A stretch of DNA of 35,144 nt from Thermococcus sp. (GTDB taxonomy: Archaea > Methanobacteriota_B > Thermococci > Thermococcales > Thermococcaceae), in assembly GCF_015523185.1 (NCBI RefSeq), contig NZ_WAKV01000056.1, forward strand, positions 1-35,144. The letters are read 5' to 3'. The translations under genes were made by a program, and so were the position numbers. Within the stretch, counting starts at the first letter, position 1. Each line of letters starts with the position of its first letter. The notes under the pieces were generated by a model. The model was not told the DNA's origin. It saw nothing but the letters and a program-made list of their open reading frames with translations, and did not search any database. Below, piece by piece: positions 23,465 through 31,258 of this stretch.

Positions 23465-24623
23465 TCAGCTTCCCCCACAAAGCTGGAGCATAGAGGGTTA
23501 TAAAGCCAGCCCCCAAAATGAGTGGCAGGAGCGGGAAGACACCGGAGTAGCCCTTAAGCTGGGCGACGTAGCCGAGGCTCACCTGACCCGCTAATGTCCC
23601 AAGGTCAAAGAACATCGTGTATATCCCCGAACCCATCGTCCGTATTCTCTTGGGAAGGCTCCCCAGGGCCATCAGTTGCATGGCAGGAACCGCCAGACCG
23701 AAGCCGGCCCCTATGAGGGCGGCACTCATATAGGCCATTGGGGGGAGAATGTAAACGTTGAGGAGCATGTAACCGGCAAGAAGGAGGGTTAGTCCAAGGG
23801 TTATCACGGGAACGGGCCCATTCCTGTCGGCACTTTTACCGCCGATGACCCGCGTCATAAAGGAGAAAAGCCCTATCACCATCATGTAGTAACCGAAGAG
23901 ACTCTGGGGAAGCGAGAGGGACTTGTAGAGAGCTGGCAGATAAGTTGTAACACCCGCGTAACTAACGGAGAAGAGAAAGAGCGTCAGCGATGCTGAAACG
24001 AAGGAAACCCTGAGGAGCTCGCGGTAGCTGGCCTTCTCATGCTCCCTCGGCTTAGCTATATCTCCTGCCTCATTCCATGCCACGAGGGCAAAGACCGCTC
24101 CAACTGCCGAGAACAGGGCGGTGAGAGCGAAGGTCCCCGAGAAACCTATGGCATCGGAGGCATAACCACCTATGGCGGGGCCAACTATATTCCCTAGGGA
24201 AAACATCATCCCACGCCAGCCGAGTGTTTCTCCGACCCTGCCTTCAGGAGCCAAATCAACCGCCGTTGAGAGACTGGAGGGAAAGAACAGGCCCATCGAA
24301 AAGCCATGTATTGCCCTTGCGAAGGCGAAGAGGTAAACGTTTGCGCTTAATGCAGAGACCACGTAGAGAACCCCTGCGAAAAGACCTAGTAAGTTACCCC
24401 CAACGAGGGCATGGAAGCGGTAACCCCTGTCCCCGAAGGCACCGCCTATCGGCTTCGAAACCAGAGAAAGGAAAGAGGTTATTCCGGCGATAAGGCCCAC
24501 GAGGAATGGTTCAGCCCTTAAGCTAACCAGAAAGGGGGAAACAACAGGAGTAACCACGCTTATCCCGAGGAAGAAAAAGAACGTTGAAAAGTTCAAAAGC
24601 CAGACGTTCCTCATCGAACCCAC
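23454..24623 (-). CDS. Major facilitator superfamily transporter
   Basis: Protein of 389 aa with about 12 transmembrane segments. A degenerate motif A occurs after TM2 (GGAFGDRGYRFH) and again in the second half (GGKSADRNG). It looks like the drug/metabolite-efflux type but the substrate is unknown. The GTG at 24623 overlaps the last base of the asparaginase stop (TAGTG) and has GGTG 4 nt upstream; the ATG at 24614 is the alternative. Gene order asparaginase, MFS, radical SAM with overlaps at both junctions indicates one transcript, so it could move a compound linked to either enzyme, but nothing in the sequence decides this. Confidence 0.83.
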   Translation of the reverse strand: MGSMRNVWLLNFSTFFFFLGISVVTPVVSPFLVSLRAEPFLVGLIAGITSFLSLVSKPIGGAFGDRGYRFHALVGGNLLGLFAGVLYVVSALSANVYLFAFARAIHGFSMGLFFPSSLSTAVDLAPEGRVGETLGWRGMMFSLGNIVGPAIGGYASDAIGFSGTFALTALFSAVGAVFALVAWNEAGDIAKPREHEKASYRELLRVSFVSASLTLFLFSVSYAGVTTYLPALYKSLSLPQSLFGYYMMVIGLFSFMTRVIGGKSADRNGPVPVITLGLTLLLAGYMLLNVYILPPMAYMSAALIGAGFGLAVPAMQLMALGSLPKRIRTMGSGIYTMFFDLGTLAGQVSLGYVAQLKGYSGVFPLLPLILGAGFITLYAPALWGKLNAR

Positions 24624-25543
24624 TAAACACCAGCCTCCGGCTCGTCCATGCCGTCCTTCATGAAGGCGTAGCTCATATGCTTGGTGTTCTTCGCGAAGCC
24701 GACGTTACCCTTTGAATCAACCATGATTATACCCATAGTGTCCTTCCCGAAGTACTTGGTCGCAAGGCTTATCGCGGCTTCGCTGGCTGTTTGTGCGTCC
24801 ATACCGAGCCTTACAAAGTCGGTGGCACTTTTAGCTAAAGCGAGCTTTATGGCAACCTCCCCGAGGCCAGTACATGAAGCCCCGGCAACTTCGTTGGCGT
24901 ATGTTCCCCCACCGATTATCGGTGTGTCACCAACGCGACCGAACATCTTAAGGAAAACCCCTCCTGTTGAGGTCCCCGCAACGACTTCCTCCCCGTCAAA
25001 AGCCACCGCTCCGACAGTGCTCCTCAGGACCTCGGGATACTCCCTTATCAGCTCGTTGAGCTTCTTCCAGTGCTTGGTCTCTCCCTTCTCAAGGAGATTT
25101 TTCCTGAGCTCTTTCCACTGTTTCAGCCTTTCCTCGGTTGTGGGGTCGTATTCCTCGAAACCGAGAAGTCTCGCGAATTTTACGGCACCTTCACCAATTA
25201 GGAGGACGTGGTCAGTCTTCTCCATTACCTTTCTGGCAACGCTTATCGGATTTTTAACTCCCCAGATTCCGGCAACAGCCCCGGCATCCAAAGTTTTTCC
25301 GCGCATTATTGCCGCGTCCATCTCGACCCTTCCGTCGAGGGTTAGAACACTCCCGGTTCCCGCGTTGAAGAGCGGGTTGTCCTCGAGAACTTTTACCGCC
25401 TCCTCGACGGCATCCAGAGCTGAGCCCCTCTTAAGCTCGCGCCAGCCGGCAAGAACAGCATCCCTAACACCAGCTATAACCTTTGGTATCCTCTCCTCCT
25501 TTTTGATAGTCCCGGCACCGCCATGGACTATTATCGCGACCAT
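24623..25543 (-). CDS. Plant-type L-asparaginase / isoaspartyl peptidase (Ntn hydrolase)
   Basis: Precursor of 306 aa that self-cleaves before a Thr to give alpha and beta subunits and hydrolyses asparagine or isoaspartyl peptides. The nucleophile is Thr176 in RSTVGAVAFDG; the alpha part starts IIVHGGAGT and contains NAGTGSVLTLDGRVEMDA. Substrate residues GDTPIIGGGTYAN follow the nucleophile in the beta part. The start at ATG 25543 follows GGTGGTT; a TATA box at 25574-25582 places transcription near 25553, so the upstream GTG at 25552 is not used. First gene of an overlapping operon with an MFS transporter and the LipS-like enzyme. Confidence 0.92.
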   Translation of the reverse strand: MVAIIVHGGAGTIKKEERIPKVIAGVRDAVLAGWRELKRGSALDAVEEAVKVLEDNPLFNAGTGSVLTLDGRVEMDAAIMRGKTLDAGAVAGIWGVKNPISVARKVMEKTDHVLLIGEGAVKFARLLGFEEYDPTTEERLKQWKELRKNLLEKGETKHWKKLNELIREYPEVLRSTVGAVAFDGEEVVAGTSTGGVFLKMFGRVGDTPIIGGGTYANEVAGASCTGLGEVAIKLALAKSATDFVRLGMDAQTASEAAISLATKYFGKDTMGIIMVDSKGNVGFAKNTKHMSYAFMKDGMDEPEAGV

Positions 25544-25573
25544 TAGAACCACCGGAAAAAATTCCCTCGAAGG

Positions 25574-25582
25574 GTTAAAAGA
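25574..25582 (-). promoter_or_regulatory. TATA promoter of the asparaginase operon
   Basis: The minus strand reads CTTTTAACC, predicted start near 25553 and a 10-nt leader with GGTGGT. Confidence 0.55.
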
Positions 25583-25602
25583 ATTGTGGAAACGAGAAAA
25601 AA

Positions 25603-26514
25603 TCAGCTGAGGGACATGTTTATTATTGTCTCCCCGATGTTCTCGATGTACTCAAGAACCCTCCTGAAGCTCTCCTTCGCTATCGACTGCCTGTAATCGG
25701 TAGCCTTAATCGTGGCACGGATTTCAAGCATTAGCTTGTCTATGGCCTTGAGATCGCGCTTCTCAATCTGGACAACCATGGCCTCGAATTTCTCCCTCAG
25801 GTAGGGAACGTCAATCTCATCCGGATTCTCGGCGATTCTGATGATGTGATCGCCTATCCTCTCGATTTCCCTCGCTATGAAGAGGATTCCCATGAGGTCG
25901 AAAGTTCTCTTCACAATTCCGCTCTCCTCGGTAACGGTGTGCTTGCTGAGAAGCCTGTTGACGGTTCTTATTATCAGGAAGTAGAAGCGGTCGAGCTCGT
26001 TTTCGAGGTCGTTTATATCCCGCTTTATCTCGCCATTCTCCCCCCTGATGAGCAGTTCGAGGTCGCCGAGCATCGAAACTACTATAGAGCGGATTCTCCT
26101 GAGGAGCTCAGCGAGGTTCACCTCGTCCTCGTCAAGGAGACTTTTAGCTATGATTCTAGTCGGCTCGTCGAGGATTATCTCAACGCCCGGAAGGCTCTGG
26201 AGGACCTTTCTGATTTTCACCTTGTAAATCGGCATCTCCTCATTTAGTTGAATCTCAAGAACGTCGTAACCCTGAATGTAGGCTGAGATTACAAGCCTGA
26301 TGGCCATGTCCGGGGAGAACTCCCTTGAAAGCGTCAGAACTTTCTTTTCGCTAACTTCCTTAGGCTCGCTTGGAAATATAGTGATGCTCCCATCGGGGTT
26401 TATAACCAGTGGTATCGTGTCCCCCTGTTTTAAACCATGCTCCCTAACCCACTTTTTTGGAAGAGAAATTATGTATGAGCTTCGCCCTGTGAACTGTATC
26501 TTCCTGAACTCCAT
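25603..26514 (-). CDS. AbrB/SpoVT DNA-binding domain fused to PhoU-like domains
   Basis: Protein of 303 aa. Residues 1-50 are a swapped-hairpin AbrB/SpoVT domain (MEFRKIQFTGRSSYIISLPK, then GDTIPLVINPDGSITIFP). The rest is two helical PhoU-like units, with the metal-site-type pattern EIERIGDHIIRIAE and YIENIGETIINMS at the end. PhoU proteins bind metal clusters and control phosphate uptake; the AbrB fusion suggests an archaeal phosphate-responsive regulator (inference). No Pst genes are nearby. The ATG at 26514 follows GGTGTCAGCT. A TATA element CCTTTAAGA at 26546-26554 (minus) fits a start near 26525, so the longer frame from 26559 is not used. Confidence 0.85.
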   Translation of the reverse strand: MEFRKIQFTGRSSYIISLPKKWVREHGLKQGDTIPLVINPDGSITIFPSEPKEVSEKKVLTLSREFSPDMAIRLVISAYIQGYDVLEIQLNEEMPIYKVKIRKVLQSLPGVEIILDEPTRIIAKSLLDEDEVNLAELLRRIRSIVVSMLGDLELLIRGENGEIKRDINDLENELDRFYFLIIRTVNRLLSKHTVTEESGIVKRTFDLMGILFIAREIERIGDHIIRIAENPDEIDVPYLREKFEAMVVQIEKRDLKAIDKLMLEIRATIKATDYRQSIAKESFRRVLEYIENIGETIINMSLS

Positions 26515-26568
26515 AGCTGACACCAACGATATATAGAGGTAGGGTCTTAAAGGTTTCATTTCGATAAG

Positions 26569-26577
26569 CTTATAAAC
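26569..26577 (+). promoter_or_regulatory. TATA element placing a leaderless start for the MFS gene at 26598
   Basis: CTTATAAAC; its centre is 25 nt before the A of the ATG at 26598, and there is no ribosome site in GACGTTTTACC just before it. Confidence 0.6.
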
Positions 26578-26597
26578 GCTATGAGAGACGTTTTACC

Positions 26598-27764
26598 ATG
26601 CTCTCAGAGTACGGCAGGGACGCGAAAATACTCATAGGAGCAAACGCACTGGGTCAGACTTTCCTGTGGTTTTCTTTCTTCATAATGCCCTTCTATTTAA
26701 AGGTCCTAGGATACAACATGAAGGCCATGGGTGCCTTCTTCTCGGCGCAAACAATTGTGGGGGGACTTTTCTTCCTCCTCGCTGGTCCGATATCCCTGCG
26801 TCTCGGCTACAGAAAAACCCTCCTCCTGAGCGCTTTTCTCGGCCTAACAGGGAGGCTCCTTCAGGTACTAGCCATAAATTCCCTCGTTCTTTTTCTAGGC
26901 TTTGTCCTCGTTGGGGTAAACATGGGGCTAAGACAACCGAACTACAACGCCTACCTAAGCGAGCTCGTTCCCGATGAGAGAAGACACGAGGCCTTCTCCA
27001 AGAGCTTCGGACTAGGAACCCTCTTCAACTCATTGGGGGTTCTCCTCGCGGGTTTTCTGCCTGGCTATTTCATGGGCTTGTCCATTGCTGAGGAAACCGC
27101 ATACCGAATAACGTTTTCCCTCTCGCTCCTCCAGTTCGTCTTCGTCATCCCTGCTCTGCTTATGGTCAGGGACGTCGTTGTCAGAGAAAGAAAGATTAGA
27201 TGGGAAAAGGCCCTCGTTCTCAAAATCCTCAAGTTCTCCCTGCCGAGCGCACTCATAGGTCTCGGCGCGGGGATAACGATACCCTTTATGAGCCTCTACT
27301 TCAAGCTCCGCTTTGGAGAAACCCTTCAGGCAATAAGCTGGATTTTCTTCTTCCAGCAGTTGGCCATGGGCCTCGGCTCCTTTGGATTGCCCGAGCTCGT
27401 CAAGAAATACGGGCCTGTAAAGGTCATAACAGCATTCCAGGGGACGGCCACCTTCCTCTTCGTGGTATTCCCGTCAATAAAGACCTTTACTTTAGCTGGA
27501 GCTATCTACGTCCTCAGGGCAATACTCATGAACATAATCTGGCCCATAAACAGCTCCTTTATGATGGGGTTCTTTAGAACCGAGGAGAAGGCAACAGCCA
27601 ACGGAATCCAGCAGGCGTTTTCAACGTTTATGAGGGGAATAGGAAACTCAATAGGCGGAACTCTTTTCGCGGTTTCCTTGGCCTATCCCTTCTACGCCAC
27701 CGCGTTCCTCTATGCCTTCGCAACGGCACTCTTTTACGCCTTTTTCATCAAGCACGATGAATAA
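26598..27764 (+). CDS. Major facilitator superfamily transporter
   Basis: Protein of 388 aa with about 12 membrane segments. The TM2-TM3 loop GPISLRLGYRKT is a weak motif A. SELVPDERRHEAFSKS after TM4-5 and GFFRTEEKATANGIQQAF in the second half resemble multidrug or unknown-substrate MFS members. Substrate not readable. Promoter spacing points to a leaderless mRNA. It is divergent from the PhoU-like regulator and converges on the IorB-like gene with a 9-bp gap. Confidence 0.84.
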   Translation: MLSEYGRDAKILIGANALGQTFLWFSFFIMPFYLKVLGYNMKAMGAFFSAQTIVGGLFFLLAGPISLRLGYRKTLLLSAFLGLTGRLLQVLAINSLVLFLGFVLVGVNMGLRQPNYNAYLSELVPDERRHEAFSKSFGLGTLFNSLGVLLAGFLPGYFMGLSIAEETAYRITFSLSLLQFVFVIPALLMVRDVVVRERKIRWEKALVLKILKFSLPSALIGLGAGITIPFMSLYFKLRFGETLQAISWIFFFQQLAMGLGSFGLPELVKKYGPVKVITAFQGTATFLFVVFPSIKTFTLAGAIYVLRAILMNIIWPINSSFMMGFFRTEEKATANGIQQAFSTFMRGIGNSIGGTLFAVSLAYPFYATAFLYAFATALFYAFFIKHDE

Positions 27765-27773
27765 GGAGAAGGC

Positions 27774-28358
27774 TTACTTATCAGCCAGCTCCTCGCCGCG
27801 CTCGAAGGCCCTGAAGTTCATTTCCCAGAGCCTCTCGCGGAGGGTGAGCTTTATGCCCTCAAGCAGGGAGTCGCGCTTGAGAGGGATTAGACCCTTGCCG
27901 TAGGCGTAGCCGAGCATCAGAACGCCCAAAGTGCGGGGGTTTATCTTATCAGCCTCCCTCTGGAAGTTAGTCATGTGAACCGGGCAGATTTTTCCTATAG
28001 CGTCCCTTATCTCGCCGAGCTCTGGATACTTTTCCTTACCGACTAAAGTGGTCGCTGTGTGGATGGGGTAGGCGTTGATTATAGCAACGCTCTTCTTTCC
28101 TAAAAAGCGTGCGTTCCTCAAAGCTTCAGCAGGTTCAAGTGCCAGCATGAGGTTGGCCTTGCCCTCCTCGATGAGGGGGGAATAAACCTCCTCGCCGAAG
28201 CGCAGATAGCTCAGAACGCTACCGTAGCGCTGGCTCATTCCTAAGGTCTCGCCTATCCTAACGTTGTAGCCTTCAACCATTGCCGCGTTTCCGATTATCC
28301 TAGAGAGGGTCAATCCACCCTGACCGCCGACACCAGTAATGATGAGGTTGAACTCCAT
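27774..28358 (-). CDS. iorB: Indolepyruvate:ferredoxin oxidoreductase beta subunit-like protein
   Basis: Protein of 194 aa of the pyruvate/ketoisovalerate oxidoreductase gamma-type domain family. It starts with LIITGVGGQGGLTLSRIIG, followed by GETLGMSQRYGSVLSYLRFG, characteristic of IorB. With IorA it oxidatively decarboxylates aryl pyruvates to aryl acetyl-CoA, reducing ferredoxin. No iorA lies on either side: upstream is DUF1464 and downstream a convergent MFS gene. A distant iorA, or a paralogue with another partner, must be considered. The ATG at 28358 follows GGTGGTGCTC, and a TATA element at 28387-28396 gives its own promoter. Confidence 0.83.
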   Translation of the reverse strand: MEFNLIITGVGGQGGLTLSRIIGNAAMVEGYNVRIGETLGMSQRYGSVLSYLRFGEEVYSPLIEEGKANLMLALEPAEALRNARFLGKKSVAIINAYPIHTATTLVGKEKYPELGEIRDAIGKICPVHMTNFQREADKINPRTLGVLMLGYAYGKGLIPLKRDSLLEGIKLTLRERLWEMNFRAFERGEELADK

Positions 28359-28386
28359 GAGCACCACCGGGGAAAATTAGAGGGGA

Positions 28387-28396
28387 GAAATAAAAA
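28387..28396 (-). promoter_or_regulatory. TATA promoter of the iorB-like gene
   Basis: The minus strand reads TTTTTATTTC, predicted start near 28366 and a leader of about 8-10 nt with GGTGGTG. Confidence 0.45.
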
Positions 28397-28417
28397 CCTA
28401 AGCTCAAAAAAATTCGC

Positions 28418-29569
28418 CTAAAGGATTAGCTTTTCGAAAATCCTGAGCTTATCGCGTTCCTTCATGTTTACCCAGTCAAAGATAGAGCCCGAGCTCTCCC
28501 TCAGCTTTAAGCTCTCGACCAGCGGGGCGTAGGTCCCGCCGGCGATGCCGTTGGCTATTATTGCGCTCCCCTCGGCGGCCTCTTTGGCCTTCGCCCTGCT
28601 CTCAAGCTTGAGGACTTCGATGGAGAAACCGTAGCTCTCAAAGGCCCCGTTGAGTGCCTCTTTGACATCACTGAAGAACTCGGGAATTCTTGAAAAGCGG
28701 CCGCTGATGTAGATTGACTCCGGCTTTGCCGAGGGCAGTAGGGCAAAGACATCCTTGACTATGGCCTCCACCATGGCTCTGTAGCCCTTCCCGACCCTTT
28801 CATCCTCTTTCGCGAGCTTCACGAACTCCTCCAGGGAGATTGAGAAGGGGTCCACTCCAGCTATGTAAGAGGCACCGCCCTGGAAGAGGGCTAACTTTCC
28901 AAAGTCGTCCAAGGCGTTTGCCAAAGCATAGGCGAGCTCACCGTCCATGAAACCCATTCCAAGGTAGCCCGGGAAGCCGGCAGTTCCGGCCATGGCGTCA
29001 ACGATTTGACCATTCTTAACTGCCATCGCCGAGGTATAGGCAAAGCCGACCTCAACGGCAATGAGGTTGGTCTGGGAGTAGGGGATGCCCTTCCGCTCCG
29101 CCTCTCGGACCATCGCAAGAGCCACGGTGAAGACCTTATCCGCTGTTCCAAGGTCAATCCTGTTGGCCTTTCTCCACTCGGGAACCGTCGGAAGGTGTAT
29201 GACGCCGGGCGTGAAGTAGACGTTTAAATCCCTCGCTTCTCTGAGGAGCAACATTAACTCTCTCAGACCGACTATCTTGAGCCTCCTCCTAACGTCGGCC
29301 TCGGTGATGAAGGTCGCGAGGGCTATCTCTTCATCGGTGGCTTCTCTTGCCGGCTTCAGCGGCATTCCGTAGCCACAGGGGCCGACTATAGCGTCAATCT
29401 TTTCGTATTTTTCCTGAACTTCCCTCAAGAGCTCGACGATTACAGCCGGGTTCTCGGTCACTTTATTCCTGTCAACGGAGGTGTCAATGATTATCTCCCC
29501 CGTCTCGTCGTCGAAGCCAAAGAAGTCCATACTCTTCGTCCCGGAGTCTATACCAACGGCCTTAACCAC
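28418..29569 (-). CDS. DUF1464-family ASKHA-fold kinase-like protein
   Basis: Protein of 383 aa. The N-terminal AVGIDSGTKSMDFFGFD is an ASKHA phosphate-1 motif, and later GFAYTSAMAVKNGQIVDAMAGT and YISGRFSRIPEF are adenosine-type motifs. The family has been annotated as predicted butyrate kinase, but I know of no proof. The GTG at 29569 starts inside the end of the upstream GHMP gene (8-bp overlap), preceded by GGTGGTGGAGC, so the two are coupled. The function is unassigned beyond a probable ATP-dependent small-molecule kinase. Confidence 0.8.
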   Translation of the reverse strand: MVKAVGIDSGTKSMDFFGFDDETGEIIIDTSVDRNKVTENPAVIVELLREVQEKYEKIDAIVGPCGYGMPLKPAREATDEEIALATFITEADVRRRLKIVGLRELMLLLREARDLNVYFTPGVIHLPTVPEWRKANRIDLGTADKVFTVALAMVREAERKGIPYSQTNLIAVEVGFAYTSAMAVKNGQIVDAMAGTAGFPGYLGMGFMDGELAYALANALDDFGKLALFQGGASYIAGVDPFSISLEEFVKLAKEDERVGKGYRAMVEAIVKDVFALLPSAKPESIYISGRFSRIPEFFSDVKEALNGAFESYGFSIEVLKLESRAKAKEAAEGSAIIANGIAGGTYAPLVESLKLRESSGSIFDWVNMKERDKLRIFEKLIL

Positions 29570-30512
29570 GCTCCACCACCATCCCGCGGTTGTCGGTGCG
29601 GGTTATAAAGACCTCACCGCCGTCGCCGTTCTCGCGGAGGAAGGACTCAACCATTGCCCTTAGTTCCTCGGCCTGAGCTTCCCCCTCAATGAGGCCGTAG
29701 AAAGTCGGTCCCCAGCTCGTCTGGCAGGCGCAGTAAGCTTTGTCAAGCATCAGCTTTATTCCCTCGTTGACTACGTCACAGCAGTAGACGTTCTCCTGGT
29801 AGTCGCTCCAGAACTCGCCAAGGAGGTGGTTGAACTGGTAGAGACCCTCACCGAAGGTTTTGATGTCGCGCTCTACAAAAGCTGGAAGGATTTTCATGAG
29901 GACAATCCTCGAGAGCCTGTCGGCCAGTTCAAAGGGCATCCTCCTCAGGTTGCCCAGTATCTCGTCCTCCCTCTTCCTGACCTCAGCCAGGGTCTTCCTC
30001 GGTGTTTCTGGTATGGCAACGACGAAGAGCCAGTCCTCCGGCATCTCACCCCTGAAAATAAGGGGAGGGACCACCTTCTCGCGCTTGTCCACAGGGAAGC
30101 CTCCCTCGTAGATAAAGCCGCCGACCTTAACCGCGTAGAAGCCGAGGGCCGTTATTAGGCCACGCCTCATCGCGAGGGCAATCTCATCGAGCGAGAGGTT
30201 GAGGTTGTAGAGCTCGCTAACTGCCTTTCCAAGGCTCAAGGCCAGGGTCGTATGGAAGCCTATTCCGACCCACTTAGGGATGTAACTCTTAATGGTAACC
30301 TCAACCGGAGGAAAGTCGTAGCTTTCTCTGAAACGTTTGAGGAACCTGAGAGCATCTTCATCGTTTGAGGTGTCCTTCTCGGCTTCCCTGACCACTATCT
30401 CAAGCCTCGGCGTTTCGATGGCGAAGCCAATCGTTCCATAAAGCCTTCCCATGTCACCGCTCAAGTCCGGGTTTCCGGTGTGGAGGTGGGCAGGGGCACT
30501 TATCCTTATCAC
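29562..30512 (-). CDS. Beta-ribofuranosylaminobenzene 5'-phosphate synthase family (GHMP fold)
   Basis: Protein of 316 aa. Motifs: ISAPAHLHTGNPD at the start, the GHMP glycine-rich loop variant WVGIGFHTTLALSLGKAV, and CACQTSWGPTFYGLI near the C-terminus, all typical of beta-RFAP synthases. These make the first intermediate of the pterin-linked C1 carrier methanopterin. Whether this paralogue does that or another GHMP reaction is open. The start is the GTG at 30512, preceded by GGTGGTGGTCGAG. The TATA element at 30541-30551 predicts transcription near 30522, so the longer frame from 30572 would begin upstream of the promoter and is rejected. It is coupled to the DUF1464 gene. Confidence 0.8.
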   Translation of the reverse strand: MIRISAPAHLHTGNPDLSGDMGRLYGTIGFAIETPRLEIVVREAEKDTSNDEDALRFLKRFRESYDFPPVEVTIKSYIPKWVGIGFHTTLALSLGKAVSELYNLNLSLDEIALAMRRGLITALGFYAVKVGGFIYEGGFPVDKREKVVPPLIFRGEMPEDWLFVVAIPETPRKTLAEVRKREDEILGNLRRMPFELADRLSRIVLMKILPAFVERDIKTFGEGLYQFNHLLGEFWSDYQENVYCCDVVNEGIKLMLDKAYCACQTSWGPTFYGLIEGEAQAEELRAMVESFLRENGDGGEVFITRTDNRGMVVERG

Positions 30513-30539
30513 CTCGACCACCACCGGAAATTTTGGATA

Positions 30540-30551
30540 CTTATTTAAGGG
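30540..30551. promoter_or_regulatory. Palindromic TATA element shared by two divergent genes
   Basis: CTTATTTAAGG on the plus strand reads CCTTAAATAAG on the minus strand. From one centre, 25 nt rightward lands at the ATG of the methyltransferase (30571, leaderless). About 25 nt leftward gives a 10-nt leader for the GHMP gene (GTG at 30512). Confidence 0.55.
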
Positions 30552-30570
30552 AACGCGAGAATTCAAAAAC

Positions 30571-31257
30571 ATGACGTTCGAGGAGTACTACTCGGCATTC
30601 AAGGCATACAGCGACATATACTCCGACGAATACAAAAGGAGAATTGAAAGCCTGGAGCCACTCCTTGTAAAGTTTATGAAAGAAAAGGGCAAAGTTCTCG
30701 ACCTCGGCTGTGGTGCAGGAGGATTTTCCTTCCTCCTCGAGGACCTTGGGTTCGAAGTTATTGGAGTTGACAACAGCGATTACATGCTGTCCCTTGCACA
30801 AAGCTTCGCGAAGGAGAAGGGCTCAAGGGTCGAGTTCGTTAAAGGCGATGCCAGGAATTTGCCCTTCGAGAACAGCTCCTTCGACTACGTCCTCTTCATT
30901 GACAACCTCGTGCACTTTGAGCCTTTGGAACTCGGGAAGGCCTTTCGAGAAATTGCCAGAGTTCTGAAACCCAGAGGAAAGCTACTCCTACAGTTCACGG
31001 ACCTTAGGGAGCTCCTCCCGGTTCTAATGAATGGACAGGTTGTCGGTGCCGAGTACTGGATTAGCAAGGTTCTACCAGACAAAGACGAGAAAACCGTTCT
31101 CATAGAGTTTCAGAGCGAGGAAAAATCCTTCCGCGTCAGGTTCAACGTCTGGGGAAAGACAGCCGTTGAACTTCTGGCAAAGCTCTACTTCAAAAAGATT
31201 GCCGAGGAAAAAATAAACGAGCACAGCTACTTTCAAGTTTACATCCCGAAAAAATAG
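30571..31257 (+). CDS. Class I SAM-dependent methyltransferase
   Basis: Protein of 228 aa. Motif I VLDLGCGAGGFSFLL (about residues 37-51), motif II VIGVDNSDYML, the FVKGDARNLPF acidic loop, and the FDYVLFIDNLVHFEP strand match small-molecule methyltransferases of the UbiE/Methyltransf_11 type. The substrate is unknown. ATG 30571 has no ribosome site and lies 25 nt after a TATA element, so it is probably leaderless. It ends 1 bp before the stop of convergent lysS. Confidence 0.86.
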   Translation: MTFEEYYSAFKAYSDIYSDEYKRRIESLEPLLVKFMKEKGKVLDLGCGAGGFSFLLEDLGFEVIGVDNSDYMLSLAQSFAKEKGSRVEFVKGDARNLPFENSSFDYVLFIDNLVHFEPLELGKAFREIARVLKPRGKLLLQFTDLRELLPVLMNGQVVGAEYWISKVLPDKDEKTVLIEFQSEEKSFRVRFNVWGKTAVELLAKLYFKKIAEEKINEHSYFQVYIPKK

Positions 31258-31258
31258 C

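Noticed and set aside
24681-25610. A 309-aa open frame on the plus strand
   Set aside because: It lies exactly opposite the asparaginase gene, has low-complexity Ser/Pro/Ala composition, no promoter or ribosome site and no family likeness.
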